Below are positions 1-11,530 of a stretch of DNA of 64,000 nucleotides, piece after piece. Source of the DNA: Tenodera sinensis. Its lineage: Eukaryota; Arthropoda; Insecta; Mantodea; Mantidae. The notes below the pieces were generated by a model. The model had not been told where the DNA came from, searched no databases, and saw nothing but the letters and a program-made list of their open reading frames with translations. How positions within the stretch are numbered: the stretch's first letter is position 1; each line of letters begins with the position of its first letter. Location: the NCBI GenBank assembly GCA_030765045.1, contig CM060964.1, positions 313,683,128-313,747,127 of the forward strand, written 5' to 3'. Made by a program: the position numbers and the translations under genes.

Positions 1-440
1 CAAATTTATCGGCCACGCCCACGAAATGGAGCCCAATGATAAATTAGCTGTAAAAATGCTAATAATTGTGATATCAACATAAAATTGCAGCATTTTAATC
101 AGAAGACTATGTAGTATTTATGTGTGCAAAAGAAGTCTGTTTTGAACCTTATTCACCTTACTGGGTCCCCTTGGACACTGTTCCTCAAGTAAGAATTTCA
201 CATATAACAGCAGAACTTTCTCACGAACAATCAATGTAAAATACCCTATAAAACAAATCTTAGTGCAGCGTTCGTTTAAGGTCATATTATTTATTTAATT
301 TTTCTGTGCATGGTCTAAATTCCCACAAGAATAAACCTCTCATATCAGAACACTCGTCCATTCTTTTTGGACGATTTAATACAGTGAAATAATGCAGCAA
401 GGAAACCATTATAAGATTCTTTTTTGTTTCTTGAACTTAA
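1..440. other. Unassigned AT-rich sequence
   Basis: No open frame with protein-like composition, no RNA gene and no recognised repeat was seen here. Confidence 0.5.
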
Positions 441-600
441 AGGTCCTTTGACCGGGTAGCCCGGGAGCTTAGTTATCCAACAATCGTCTTGTCAGGATAA
501 GGGAAAATCCCGGAAACCAAACTTATTCAGGCAACTCACCCTAACCAAGATTCAAATTCGGACCTCTTGTATGTGAGGCAGGCATGTGGGTGTAATCTGC
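441..600 (-). mobile_element. SINE-A copy, tRNA-derived, reverse strand
   Basis: Read on the minus strand, the stretch near 550-600 gives a tRNA-like head with a degenerate B-box-like segment, followed by a body shared with the copies at 3257, 14505 and 34863. The shared body words are the 'caggataag..aaaatcc' segment and 'actcaccctaac..agatt..aattcggacct'. The head is too decayed to be a working tRNA. The assignment rests on similarity among copies within this window. Confidence 0.65.
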
Positions 601-1842
601 CTTTTGAATAATTACTGATTTCTGCTTTTTCAAAGTAAGTGTACAATGTGGAAAAAGTCTTTAGCATAAAATTAACATTGTTATATTCCCTTATAGAAAT
701 ATTTAGCTTCAGTTCTGTAATGTTTGAATTCTGGGTTCGTTAATAATAGGGTTCTACAAATCATTGCAATTGTGAAAGATATGATGCATACAACGCCATG
801 AAAAGTTTAGTGACTGGTCACATTTTTCAACCTCGATTTAATTCCATGAACAGAATGTACCCTCTTCGAAGTTCCATAGCAGAACTATGTTTTGATTGAC
901 TATTCTAGGATCTACGTTCCACACAAACAGTTTATACCATGCTCTTCATTTGTTGAATATCTCTTCCATCTGCTTTTCTTTTTCAGAACTGTTTGGTTAT
1001 TGGGACTGGTTGCATTTTGTTCCCCCCATCTTAGCCTCATTATCAGAGATAGTGCCCCATCGAGCATTTTACAACCAATTCATCATAAATGCCATGAACT
1101 GTCACCAACATGTTCTTGATGTAAGCGCGAAGTAATAGTACACATTAATTTCACTCAAGAGGAGTCATTAACTCTATGCGACGTAACAAACTCGAAACTA
1201 TTAAACGTACGAAAGCAAGCACCATATTGTGAAATTTGCTCCATCAGAAAGATTAGCCATTTTGAGGGCAATAAAACGCAACATCACTACGAATACTTTT
1301 ATGTTCCCTAAAGAGAGCCTATAAAAAGAGGCTTAAGTCATTGCAGCCCCTAAACGAATGCCAGCAAGAGAGATGTTTATGTGTGTGCCTAAGCCTGGAG
1401 CCAAGTTTTGCGGCGTCTTATCTTTGCGCCAGAATCGCATCTGGCTCCAGCATGAAATAAACTCAGAAATGTTTAAGATAAATAAGAAACAACGTTTATC
1501 GTACGCAGGGGTAGATTAAGTCTCTTATGCTGCCAAGCAAAACAACGTAATGAGATTTCAGAGTAATTGTAAGAAAATGGACTGAAATATTACACATACG
1601 CTAATATTCCGATAAACCTGTGCTGGTAAAATGGAAGTCTTATATTAATGCGGAATGAAAAACTACCGCCATTTTAATCTCTGTAGCAGGGTACAAACCT
1701 TATTCTCTCTTTACTTTCTCTACAACGTAAATAGACGATAAAGAAAGAGTTGCATTCCGCTCAAAAATGTAATGTGCAGATTTTACTGGAAATGCATGTT
1801 TGGAAGCCTCTGAACTAAAAAAAAATCTCTCTCTCTTTATTT
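601..1842. other. Unassigned sequence
   Basis: AT-rich. Two overlapping open frames at 892-1135 are short, low in charged residues and use ordinary AT-rich codons, so they are not called as genes. No repeat shared with the rest of the window was recognised. Confidence 0.45.
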
Positions 1843-1901
1843 TTTATTTATTTTATTATTATTATTATTATTATTTTTTTTTTTTTTTTTTTTTTTTTTT
1901 T
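1843..1901. repeat. ATT microsatellite running into a T homopolymer
   Basis: About ten ATT units pass directly into a run of roughly 27 T. The T run sits about 45 bases before a 5'-truncated reverse SINE-B. Confidence 0.9.
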
Positions 1902-1944
1902 GTGGGGACCGTTTTTTTATTCCTTCTTATTGATTTGAATTTTC

Positions 1945-2120
1945 AAATACTTCTATCTAGCCCAGCGCAACAGGCTATGCAGGACCAAGGTTTACTGCCC
2001 AGCCACTACGTCCCCCACCTCTGCCCATTACAGGAGTAATTGGTGGGGTGCAGTACTGGAGGGTGGGACGTGGTCAGCGCCCCGAGCCCTCCCGGTCAGT
2101 TATGCGGCCTTCTCGACCTT
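1945..2120 (-). mobile_element. SINE-B fragment, tail part
   Basis: Matches, in reverse, the tail of the complete SINE-B at 37711-38054: the stretch with 'gtcccccacctctgccca', 'ggtggggtgcagtactgga' and 'acgtggtcagcgccccgag'. The tRNA-like head is missing, so the copy is 5'-truncated as expected for target-primed reverse transcription. Confidence 0.8.
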
Positions 2121-2164
2121 TTAAAATATTTATACTTCTCTAAAATAGGAGGTAGCTATTAATG

Positions 2165-2420
2165 TTTTAATGTCCTGGTAGTGTAAAGACTGGAATGTCA
2201 AAGCCATCAAATACCGATCAGTTCTTAAAGGATTTTATTAACGCTTAAGCTGACTGTATTCCCGTACTCCCATTCTACCTACAAGAAAATATTAAATAAA
2301 CCCGTTTTTACAAATGTTCATCTCGGTTAACATTAACTAGATAGAAAAATGAGCGTTTTTAGAAATAGCTTGTATAAGGGTGAGTAGAATAAGACGTTTG
2401 AGTGCACATATCGCATTTTC
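2165..2420 (+). mobile_element. Family M, right-hand end only
   Basis: Aligns by eye with the last 250 bases of the reference M copy at 59489-60436: 'gtgtaaagactggaatgtcaaagcc', 'cctacaagaaaat', 'acaaatgttcatctcggttaacat' and a decayed end near 2395-2415 (gagtagaataag, then gagtgcac). The left part is missing. A reverse M copy begins about 30 bases later. Confidence 0.6.
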
Positions 2421-2449
2421 TCAGAGTTATAATCACGTGGCTATATGCA

Positions 2450-3256
2450 TTATGATGCACTTTCATAGCTAATCTACAAATTATTCTTTTTAGTTCTTTC
2501 TTCCTCCTTTAAATATCGATAAATGCTGGGAGAACATTTGTTGCACGTGCACAGAGATTCGGAGGTCCATCAAATGGGTATAAGGGAAGTAATTTATCTT
2601 CAGACCTTGATGCATACTTTTTGCATAATCTCTGCAGAAACAAAAAAATGGGACTTGAAAGCGCATTGATTACATCAGAAAAGCTAAACGAACATCAGTG
2701 AATATTTCGGAACCGGCTAATGCTTACAGAAAAGGTATTTGCCAGAGGTTGTATACTTTAACCAGCTTTGCATTTTTTCTGTAGTAAATTTTGTTTATAC
2801 TTCATGGTGTTCCAGTTATAAAATATTAAATTACAAAGAAGAGAATTTTACAGGTTACTTATTATTCTTGAAAATAATTTTTACGGAATATCAGAAATAA
2901 CAGAAGTTGTTCCATGTAAGGCTAGTTTTGAGTGGGTGTTTTCTTCGTGGTTCTTCGCCTAGCATGCCTAGAAGTACCTGACAAATATTATCTCTCTCTC
3001 CATCTCTCTCAAACACATTTTTTTTCTTTTTTTCCGAGGTTCAGTAGACTTCAAAACATGTATTTCAGGTGAAATCTCCAGCGAAGTTTTGGAAGAAATA
3101 CACTACTTCTCTTTTCTACAATACACAAGTGACAAAAAAGTAAAAATGCTTTTTAAGGGTACAGTAGATCTCAAAAGGCATATTTTCGACATCGAATTTT
3201 TGGGTGGAACACCATACTTCCTCTACTTATACCAAGTAGAGAAAGTAAAAAGTTTC
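2450..3256 (-). mobile_element. Family M, old full-length reverse copy with a duplicated left end
   Basis: The element's left end is at 3256 (GTAGAGAAAGT then a short A run, read on plus). The interior words 'aatatttcggaaccggct', 'tagtaaattttgttta' and 'ttccagttataaaa' follow in the right order. The left-end module is present twice, at about 3030-3145 and 3146-3256, so either one M copy inserted in another or the end was tandemly duplicated. The CT-rich run at 2990-3010 stands where younger copies carry GT repeats. Confidence 0.65.
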
Positions 3257-3405
3257 AGTGCCACTGGTTTAGTTTACCCGATCTTCGTCTTCCCAGGATA
3301 AGGAAAGGCCCATGAAAAAACCTGTCTCCCACCCTAACCGAGATGTGAACTCGGACCTCATGAATCGGAGGCAGACACGCTAGCCTCACACCACGGAGGT
3401 GGGTC
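3257..3405 (-). mobile_element. SINE-A copy next to the M end
   Basis: On the minus strand the tRNA-like head runs from about 3402 downwards with A-box-like 'tggtgtgaggctagcgtg' and B-box-like 'gtccgagttcacatctc'. The body 'cccaggataaggaaaggc' follows. It starts one base from the end of the M copy. Confidence 0.75.
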
Positions 3406-3960
3406 TATTCCAATGTTCCTTGGGGTATCTCGATGAAGGGTCGCGGTGCACCACTGAGAAAGATGCGCCCCTCCTGCAGTTACGCGTTGAACGCATCATA
3501 GCCGGAAGAATGGAATCTTGCAGTGTTTGCTCCACATCTCCAAGCTGCCATCTTTCAGCGCCTCCGGGAGCCTACACCCCAGCCATCCATCCCGTTCCTA
3601 ATTAGACAAAATTTAAATTCATGGGCGCCGCGGTTTTCCCCACCTCCCCTTTCTAATCTAAACCAATTAAGGGGGTGGGTGAATACAGTGGCAACAAAAA
3701 CGGGGGATTCACCCGGCGCGCTGCCTTTTCTCTCCCTCAACAACCCTTACTCCTTACAGTAGCAGCACCAGGAATATGACTTGTTTATGCATACTAATGA
3801 GGTGGAAGATAAAGAGTAAAGATAGCTGCGTGCTAGCTTCTGGATGGATGTCGCGCTCTGAAGAGTGTTTTAAGGCGTCTCGACGTGGCGAATGAAAGGC
3901 GACGCACTCGAGATTAACGGCTGCAGATATACGCTTCATTGCTTGTACTTTACCCACGGT
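3406..3960. other. GC-rich, apparently single-copy block
   Basis: Base composition rises clearly above the surroundings, with several CpG sites (for example near 3430-3500, 3625-3635, 3705-3725 and 3840-3910). Small open frames occur on both strands (3399-3605, 3523-3762 +; 3555-3743, 3754-3957 -), but none resembles a known family and they overlap each other. It could be an exon-bearing or regulatory island or the relic of a GC-rich element. Confidence 0.3.
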
Positions 3961-5399
3961 ATTTGCCCTTCTGGAATTAGAAATAGCTACCTAGATAATA
4001 TTTTTATGCAAATGCAGGGCGGGAGGCACAAATACTTTATCTGGAACTGCTAAAGAAAACCGAATGCAACGTCATATAATATTTACGTTTCTGTTTTGTT
4101 CCATTGTTTGGGCCACAAATGGGACATGCATTTCGAGAACTATGTGTTGTGAGTGATTCTAATATAACATCTACTGGTGAGGTTAATCGCATTTTTCGGT
4201 CGCTAAACTTGCACAATGCTCAGATAAGAACTGCAAACATGAAGTTCCGTTTGAAAAAAGCAAAAACCACGGTTTTGCAGTTTTTGTTAGTAGAGAACAA
4301 ATGTTGTAGCATAAGTCATAAAGATGTTTGCTTATTTTCTACACTAAAAGCAAATTCCATTCATTAAAATGTTTTCTTCTCTAAAGGCCGGAATTTGCAT
4401 AGATTCTAGCAGGTAACTGTTACATGCAGAGCATATAAATACTGCAAACCTAACACTCGCAACAATTGGAATTGCTGTCGGATAAGTAGAGGGCGGAAGA
4501 TTGTGCGATAAGCCACAGGTTTAATGCACATGGGTTGTACTGTTGCTACTCTCTACACAGCTGCAGGCGTCTGCTGATGCGCGTGCATGTACTACGGCTG
4601 CGCGTTCCCAGTTGTGTCATTCATTCACCGTGTCCAACTAACCCGTATCACATTTAGGGATTAAAGGCCAAACTTTATATCTAAGCCGTACAAGCTTAAA
4701 AACTCAGAAGCAAATAGTTTTGTGAAGTTTCATTTTCTCAAAAACGGGTCTTAACCTGTTTCATTAAAGATTAAACGTATGATATCTCCTAGAGATATTT
4801 TCAAAATTTCTTTGGGAATCCCGGTTCATTACTCACTTACGAACCTTTGAAATTTAGCAATATTCATTTTTCCCGAGAGCTAATAATACGTTTCTGCTCA
4901 TAATCTCTCCATATACTACATATAATAACTGTGTTGTCTGATTTGAAACTAACTCTCACGGATATTTATCGAGATTAATGCAAAATGCATAAGGCAGCCT
5001 CCTTGGATTGCGAGGAAACTGAGAAATGGTAATGGATAGAGAAACCCGTGTGACCGTTACACATGAAAATTTGCTTATTTGTAATAACGTGGGACTCTAA
5101 TTTAAACTTAAATTATTGAAATATAGCATGTGTGTAAGTGTGTCCACGCAATAAGGTGTTTTCTCTCCATATTATCCGTAACGTTCGCAATGTTCGCAGT
5201 CGACCCAATGTGAAACACAGAATAATGGCCGTGATAAACTACCCCCTATAAAAACATTTGTAATTCGCGTACCATTAATAATAATTTGCGAAATTTACTG
5301 TAGTTCATTGTTAATCAAAGTGCATTTGATATTGAATTAGCAACAGCTTTGATGATCTGTATTGCATGAGCAAGTTGAGCGACAAATGAACGCTATTAT
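3961..5399. other. Unassigned sequence
   Basis: AT-rich. The 87-residue frame at 4104-4367 (+) has no recognised motif and AT-rich codons. Nothing else supported. Confidence 0.45.
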
Positions 5400-5660
5400 T
5401 ACGGAGTGACAAAGGCGACGCGCACGAATATCGGCGTATTTTCCATCACAGTGCCCGGTGAAGGTGTTGAAGGGGAGGCCAAAAAAATAATAATCAGGGA
5501 AGCGCGATGCCCAGCATGTGTCCGAAAGGGGATCGATTTCACGCAAGGATTAAAAACCTCCGCCCCCCCCCCCCCCCCCCCCGCCCGGCGTCGACCAAAG
5601 CGAGGCGAGATTGCAAGGTGCCCCGTACCACTATTGACGTGATTTGCTCTGTGGGAATGA
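5400..5660. other. CpG-rich block with a poly-C tract
   Basis: CpG dinucleotides cluster at 5400-5540 and 5580-5640, and a run of about 21 C lies at 5562-5582. Overlapping frames on both strands (5406-5642 +, 5507-5932 +, 5399-5701 -) run through the C tract and owe their Pro or Gly runs to it. No domain is recognisable. A small CpG island or promoter-like region is possible but unproven. Confidence 0.3.
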
Positions 5661-5794
5661 GTGCTGGCATCTCTTGGACTTGCCAAGAAAGCATGATACA
5701 ACTGTTATGTTCTGCACAGAAAGAAATTCTACCCATACAGCAGAAAATGTTGACCAAAAACGTATGCCTATCGCACTTACATTTTATGTATACT

Positions 5795-6115
5795 CTTTAT
5801 CTAGTGAAGTCCCATATATATTCAATAAATTCGATATGGAGGTTTCACCGGGTAGGCACGTTTAGGATTCATGAATCTAAAAAAAATGGTATACGCCTGC
5901 GTCTGAATAACCTAATTCAAAAAGCTAAATAAATCTGGAGTATCATGCACAAGGACGGTATATTTTAACGAGATAAAGAGAAATATTTTATTAAACATCC
6001 CTCACCCCAAACAAGCTGTTTGTGTGAAAAAAAATGTTCTTATATTAGAGTTCCTCCAAAATAGCTCTATAAATTTTCTAATAAAGTGTCGTATGTTTGA
6101 TGCACTGGCAAAATG
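5795..6115 (+). mobile_element. Family M, strongly decayed forward copy
   Basis: Words in family order: 'ggaggtttcaccgg', 'gattcatgaatctaaaaaaaa', 'ataacctaattcaaaaa', then 'aaaatagctctataaattt' and 'gtcgtatgtttga'. The ends are not identifiable. Confidence 0.45.
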
Positions 6116-6209
6116 GTCAAAATGCGTACCCTGGGTGTTCTGCGAATAGCCAGTGAATCTTCAAAGAAAACTTTAGAAATGATTAATAGACACAATTTAA
6201 CGGAACACC

Positions 6210-6505
6210 GTGGCGTAACAGCCCATCCGGACAAAGCACTCCCACCCGACCGCTGCGTCCCCCACCTTTTCCCACCACGGGCATCATGAGTGGGGTGCAG
6301 TACTGGAGGTGGAATGTGGCCAAAGCCCCGGTCACTCCCAGCCGTTAATGCGGTCTCCGCGATCAGGGGCCACTACTTTTAAATCAAGTAGCTCCTCAAT
6401 TGGCCCCTCAGGGATCTAACGAGGCTGAGTGCATCCCGCAGAAAATCCCCACGCCGGTGCCGGGTATCGAACCCGGGTCTCCCGCTTGGTAAGCAGCAGA
6501 GATAC
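6210..6505 (-). mobile_element. SINE-B, near-complete reverse copy
   Basis: The tRNA-like head is on the minus strand at about 6505-6455, with B-box-like 'cccgggttcgatacccgg' read in reverse. The body and tail match the forward copy at 37711-38054: 'aagtagctcctcaattg', 'taacgaggctgagtgc' and 'gagtggggtgcagtactgg'. There are small deletions relative to that copy. Confidence 0.85.
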
Positions 6506-6849
6506 AACTTATCTGATGTAAACTCTTCTTGTTTCTTTCTTTATCTATATTTTTTCAGTGTTTAACTTTTCTGGTCTACTTCGGTGAGCCACACATGGAC
6601 ATTTAAAACCAAGGATTTTATATAACATTATATACTTTGTGTTCATTTATATACCATGTTTAACATCTAAGGTCACATCGGCACCTTTTGCTCTTAAGGA
6701 AAAATTACTAACTGGCAATGATGTTCACTCGCTGGATATTGTAATATCTTTGGAGTTATTTTATAAACATTAAAAAACACATATTTTCGTTCTCATTTAT
6801 ACATCCAGGCTCTAGGGAGTATAGGGAATAATACTGGCTAAAAGAAAAT
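6506..6849. other. Unassigned AT-rich sequence
   Basis: Nothing recognised. Confidence 0.4.
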
Positions 6850-6935
6850 TTGCAATCCTCAACGGGAATCGAAGCGAAGGCCTCTGGATTTGGAGGTTAG
6901 CATGCTAATATCCCACTACAGAGGCAATCTCCTTA
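6850..6935 (-). mobile_element. tRNA-derived SINE head, reverse strand
   Basis: On the minus strand it reads as 'cctctgtagtgggatatt', then 'agcatgctaacctcc', then a B-box-like 'cttcgcttcgattcccg'. Spacing between the two boxes fits a tRNA-like promoter. No acceptor stem can be formed, so it is a SINE relic rather than a tRNA gene. It may be a diverged SINE-A. Confidence 0.5.
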
Positions 6936-7384
6936 TACATTGTTTTGGCACAGAAGCAATACAAATTATTTTATCTTTAATAGCAATACCCAACTGTAAT
7001 ACAAACAGTATGCGCTATTTCCACATCCTGGCCCAACGAAGCCCTTAATTTATAATTCCAAAGCATTTCTAAGTACATATTTTCACCCTGTTTTGTAGTC
7101 TATATTATAAATCTCTAACCTCCGCGGCCTTAACATAAAGTATGAAGTTCTTGGTCGCATAATGATCATAATTATTTAATAATAGACATTAAATACACAC
7201 TTCAAGCGCACTGAACCCTCCATAAAGTTGAGCTTAGATATAATATAATCACAGTGCAACTAAGATGCTCGTACCAACAATCCGGGCTCGAGCTAATCAC
7301 ATGATCTGAAATAGGAAGTACGGCTTGGCACAGATCAGGCATCCAGAACTGGAACTTAATTGTGCGCTACGCCAAAAGTTATCC
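6936..7384. other. Unassigned AT-rich sequence
   Basis: Nothing recognised. Confidence 0.4.
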
Positions 7385-7611
7385 ATCCTCACTTAAAATG
7401 TTTATTTTCTTGAAAATGGCTCTAACGATTTTGATTAAAATGCCATCCATATGTTTGGGGTATTGTTATGACAAATTAAATGTATATACTGAATTTTCTG
7501 AATATAGCCCCTGTAGTATTTACTCTGGATAACTTTTGCATAGCTGGTAAACCGTAAGAGATAGAGCAAATCTTACTATAAAAATTTAAGTCTCGCTAAA
7601 ACACACAATTT

Positions 7612-7692
<81 letters not shown>

Positions 7693-7965
7693 TGTAGAGT
7701 AAACTATTTCGGAGATATTCATTTTTATATGTTAACCGTGCAAAGAGAACGGATCTCAAAGCTTTAAAACATTTGACTATCATTCAAAGCCTATTGTATT
7801 CTAATATTCCCCTTGCACCTACAAGGAAATAAGCAATTAGATAATTTCTGCAAATGTTTATCTCAACTAACACTAAGAAGATATAGGAATAAGGAGTAAC
7901 AGTTTGTAAGAATGGTTAGTACAAGAATAGAGAAAGTCATATGAATGCAACACTACACCTAAATA
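7385..7965 (+). mobile_element. Family M, right two-thirds, with AT/T/GT simple-repeat insert
   Basis: Begins in the middle of the element at 'tttcttgaaaatggctc' and runs to 'agaatagagaaagtcat', the right-end motif with one change. Relative to the reference copy, an AT run (7615-7652), a T run (7653-7679) and a short GT run (7680-7696) lie inside, replacing the 'caatttatgtctcaataaa' segment. Confidence 0.85.
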
Positions 7966-8644
7966 AACCACACCCTTCCGACATTGTGCACATATTAAGA
8001 AACAAGATGTCTACTACTTTGTCATCTACATAAAACATCACGCATGGCTAACATAAAGGACAGGCTGCGGCGCAAAATGCAGTGACGTAATTCTCCTAGT
8101 CTCATCATGGCCCAAGGAAGTAAAACCACAATCGCCTAATATATCCACATTCTAAACAACCAAAAACAATTTCTAGTTGAGTTGATACAAAAGATACAGT
8201 TTTACCATGATGGTGCACAATGTCAGCCATGTATCAGACTACCATTACTACGTAACTCCCATTCGCGTCACAGTCTGTCTCTTCGTTAGCCACGACATAA
8301 CGACAATGTTGTAATCAATAAAATCATAATCTACAATTTTGGTTACAGCATGTTTACAATATTGCATGCGTATTTCTAGTTTCCCACGCCAGATCGTAGT
8401 AAATAATATTACATGATCAAGTTACACAGTTTGCAACCACACGAGTCTGATTTATCTTCACACAACACCATTTGCACCTCAGGTAAATATAAATATAAGT
8501 TTTTTCTATTTATGGGCGCTCTTTATTTGTTATAGCTCTCAGCTCCCTTTCTATATTGGGCATGAAAGAATGCTTAATTTTGCTCAGAGGCCGTTTTATC
8601 AAGCTTGTTCTTTTGCGTGCCTTAAATCTACGATACGAGACCAC
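7966..8644. other. Unassigned sequence
   Basis: No repeat or coding signal recognised. Confidence 0.4.
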
Positions 8645-8770
8645 CGGCTTTACTTCCCTTCCACAAGGAAGTCTTGCTACATATGTGTACGCACCAAAAT
8701 ACCCATCGCCTCCACCAAGTTTGAACCCCTGACCTCGAGAACTAGTTTCCCCTAGACCACAGAGGACAAC
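8645..8770 (-). mobile_element. tRNA-derived SINE, reverse strand
   Basis: On the minus strand it reads as 'cctctgtggtctagggg' (A-box-like), 'aactagttctcgaggtc', then B-box-like 'ggggttcaaacttgg'. A short body follows, down to about 8645. The 96-residue minus-strand frame at 8510-8800 is a by-product of this SINE and is not called as a gene. Confidence 0.55.
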
Positions 8771-9174
8771 AAATATAAATATGAGTATTTTAATGATCAT
8801 GACACACTATGTTTTGTAATTAGCCCCACAAATGCCATTCTCGATTTCCATTTCCTTTAAATGACTTCTTTAGTTGCTTTTGAGACCGCTAATTTATCAA
8901 TGAATTGCAAATCACTCTTGGCATTACCCATGATAAAGACGTCATACTATGCCTTTTCTGCTGTTCAGCACCTTTCCAAGTTTATACCCTTCGTAAAACG
9001 ATAGCGATGGTTGCCCACACATGAGTACTTTTCTTCAAAAGTTAAGTCAAATGTGAATTCTGTATGAGCACGTCCCAGCGTGCCAAATCACAATTTGAGT
9101 TTTAAAGGAATAGATAAGCTCTATCTTTGGAATAAAAATCTTCGATCAGCACGATTTATGTTACAGAAGCAATA
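8771..9174. other. Unassigned sequence
   Basis: Nothing recognised. Confidence 0.4.
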
Positions 9175-9400
9175 CGCTTGGACCGAGGGAGGGTGCAGAC
9201 TGTAGCGGTGGCTCGCATTAAGAAGGTCGCAGGTTCAATCTTGCGTATCAGCTAATCTTACTGCTCGTCCCTCTCACTATCCCTCTTGCTCTCGTTTCTT
9301 TCTTCGTGGTTTCTTAGTTACGAGGTAAATACCGGATTGGATATCCAATACCACAACCCAAAGAACAAAAGAAACGGAAATAAACATATTTGCTACAGTG
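9175..9400 (+). mobile_element. tRNA-derived SINE, forward
   Basis: A head with A-box-like 'tgtagcggtggctcgcatt' and B-box-like 'gtcgcaggttcaatcttgc' is followed by a pyrimidine-rich body with 'cgtggtttcttagttacga'. The body is loosely like that of SINE-C ('cgtggtttcc..gtg'), suggesting a shared core or a diverged relative. Confidence 0.5.
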
Positions 9401-9492
9401 AGGCAACTATCTCAACGATTACGTGCTCAGCCGTTCCACAATCTTAAGTCAACACTCCGCTAAAAATCAACAGCAACAACAATGAATAGTAC

Positions 9493-9511
9493 GGGGGGGG
9501 GGGGGGGGGGG
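9493..9511. repeat. G homopolymer, about 19 bases
   Basis: An uninterrupted G run. Similar G or C runs occur at 5562-5582, 15163-15177 and 31996-32016. Confidence 0.9.
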
Positions 9512-11129
9512 CTGACTACATAACTTAAGCAATCAATCAGCAAGTTCCTCAAGCAGATTGTAAAGGAAGGCACCTATATAACTAAGGTCGTCTACTTGGT
9601 ACACACTGAGTCCGGTGAACCAATGAAAGTATCCTAATCGTCCCGATAAGACCAGGTCAGATGGTGATAAACAAAAAAACAATAAACAAAAATGCTTATA
9701 CTATGGAAAGTAGCCTCAGTTAACTGTGCAATTTTCCCTGCTTACGTATCTAAAGTTATAAGATTAAATAAAATTTGCACACGGGAGCTGCATAACCAAT
9801 AAAACCTAACACAGACTGTATCGAAACTGCACTAATCAACCGGAAGTTCCAGTAGATACTATGAAGTACTGTAAAGAGCATACACTCTGGGCTCTGCAAG
9901 ACAAGATCCCAAGGAAAACCGTGGTGCTATCGAGCGAGCCTAGCCTATTCATCATTTAATATAAAGTTGAATCTCTATTGTGCGGGGGTGCCGCCCCCTG
10001 AGGGTGCCGACTCCCCCATATTACACACTGAACTAAATTAAAACTGTTTTCAAAGCCTCGTTTTTCATCGCGCTAATTAAAGTGTCACACGCACATATTT
10101 TACAGTTCACCACGCTGCTCCACCTTCCTCTTTTCTTTTTTGTATGCGTGCGTATTTTCATGTATTGGTGCAGTTCTGCCCACGTTTGTTTTAATGCTGT
10201 TTTCACTAAATCCCAATTCCTTCTGCTGACAGCGGGTTGGACAAAAGAAGGTCTTGTAAGAAAACACGTTTATACCGCCGTAAACAGCAAATGCTTATGT
10301 CCTCTGGTACTAAAATGCACTTTCCGTTCTCACAAAGACGGTGATACAGCTCGTTCAACATCGAGATGACAAAACGAAACGATCGTTACTTTACGCTAGG
10401 CGGCCGCACGCAATTTACAGTTGTACAGCCAAACGTTTGCCTGAGAGACGACAATGGGACTCATAAAAGTGCGCCCACATGCAACTACTTGTTTGACCAG
10501 TTAAAAAGTTTCAGACTGCTACAAACTGAACGTAACCGCTTCGTTGAACAACCATGTACGTTGTGACACACAAGCTTACGTTTTCCCGCGGCCAATCTTG
10601 CGTGGTTGTAGTGCATTACCAGTTTGCCTACAGTACACATAGTGTTTATGAATGTTGTATCGAAGACCAAGGCGTGATATGTAGGTTGGAATTTGTATTG
10701 GGATTGTCATGTTAGTCTTTGTACAAGGCGCGTCCATAACGTAAGTTTCCCACTCGTCTCATTGGTAGCAAACCGTATATTGCGTAAAACAACTGTGTTT
10801 AGGTGACTAAGTAAGGATGTAGCATAGCACAGTTTTCGGAGTTCCCACAGGAGCATCGTTGCGGTGGTTGAAGATGGAGATTCTTTTTCCAGCTCCCGCC
10901 GAGTATGAAGTGAAGTCCATGATAAAGGCTGGAGGTGTGTGCGTTTTTCCATGGGTATACTGCTACTGTGTTATTGCTCGCGCATGTAAACAACTGCAGG
11001 TAGGTACAGCCTGACTGTGAAAACCACCTCACTGCAGCACAACCTACAAGCATCATAAACTATGCATTCTGGAATTGCACTTAAACGCTTATACATACTG
11101 CTATTTATTAATTGTAATATCGTCACAGA
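9512..11129. other. Unassigned sequence upstream of the hAT relic
   Basis: Several overlapping short frames occur at 10082-11056 on both strands, none with a recognised motif. Between 10200 and 10600 the sequence is a little richer in CpG than the surroundings. It lies on the 3' side of the reverse-strand hAT fragment and could include its non-coding end, but this cannot be shown. Confidence 0.35.
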
Positions 11130-11530
11130 GTGCATTACACTGTTTACAATGTATAATCGTACATTATTAAATGTGGAATTTGGACACCTATCACTGAAGC
11201 AGTTTTTAAACAATGAAAAACTTATTTCTACGTCACACGATGTCAGAGGTGCAAATGTAAAGAATTTCACTCTGTCGTCTGGCCTGTTTTCCTTCTTACT
11301 CATTTTCAAAATTTCACACATAACTTGATAACCAATATTTTTGTTTAGAACCTTCTGGAATTTAGCATTAACCTTTTCGATACTTGGCACAAGAGGTATC
11401 CTATTAATTGAATTAGCTAAGTCTTCTGTTATGCTTATGCTCTTGGACATTTCGAAACCCGATATTTCTAATTATTTAATAGCTTTGGGCAACACTGCAA
11501 AATTGTTGGATGTGGACTGAAAATGTTCAG
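11130..11530 (-). pseudogene. hAT-like transposase C-terminal fragment (broken)
   Basis: The minus-strand frame (open 11450-10971, and readable upstream to about 11530 through one TAA) carries 'FTFAPLTSCDVEISFSLFKN' at residues 64-83 of the open part. This fits the conserved hAT C-terminal block (general form 'F..aP.ts.dvERsFS..k.ils..R'), which contains the third catalytic acidic residue; the Glu is kept here. The preceding 'NSINRIP..PSIEKVNAKFQ' and the upstream 'NFAVLPKAIK' also fit this family of insect hAT-derived proteins. The stop after AIK and the loss of everything N-terminal mark it as dead. Residues after about 104 look non-homologous. Confidence 0.6.

Noticed and set aside
5507..5932. 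141-residue frame with a Pro run
   Set aside because: It depends on reading through a C homopolymer whose length is unstable. Other frames across it are equally open and no domain is seen.
10971..11138. C-terminal 55 residues of the minus-strand frame as part of the hAT protein
   Set aside because: Similarity to the hAT block stops at about residue 104; what follows is read-through into unrelated sequence.
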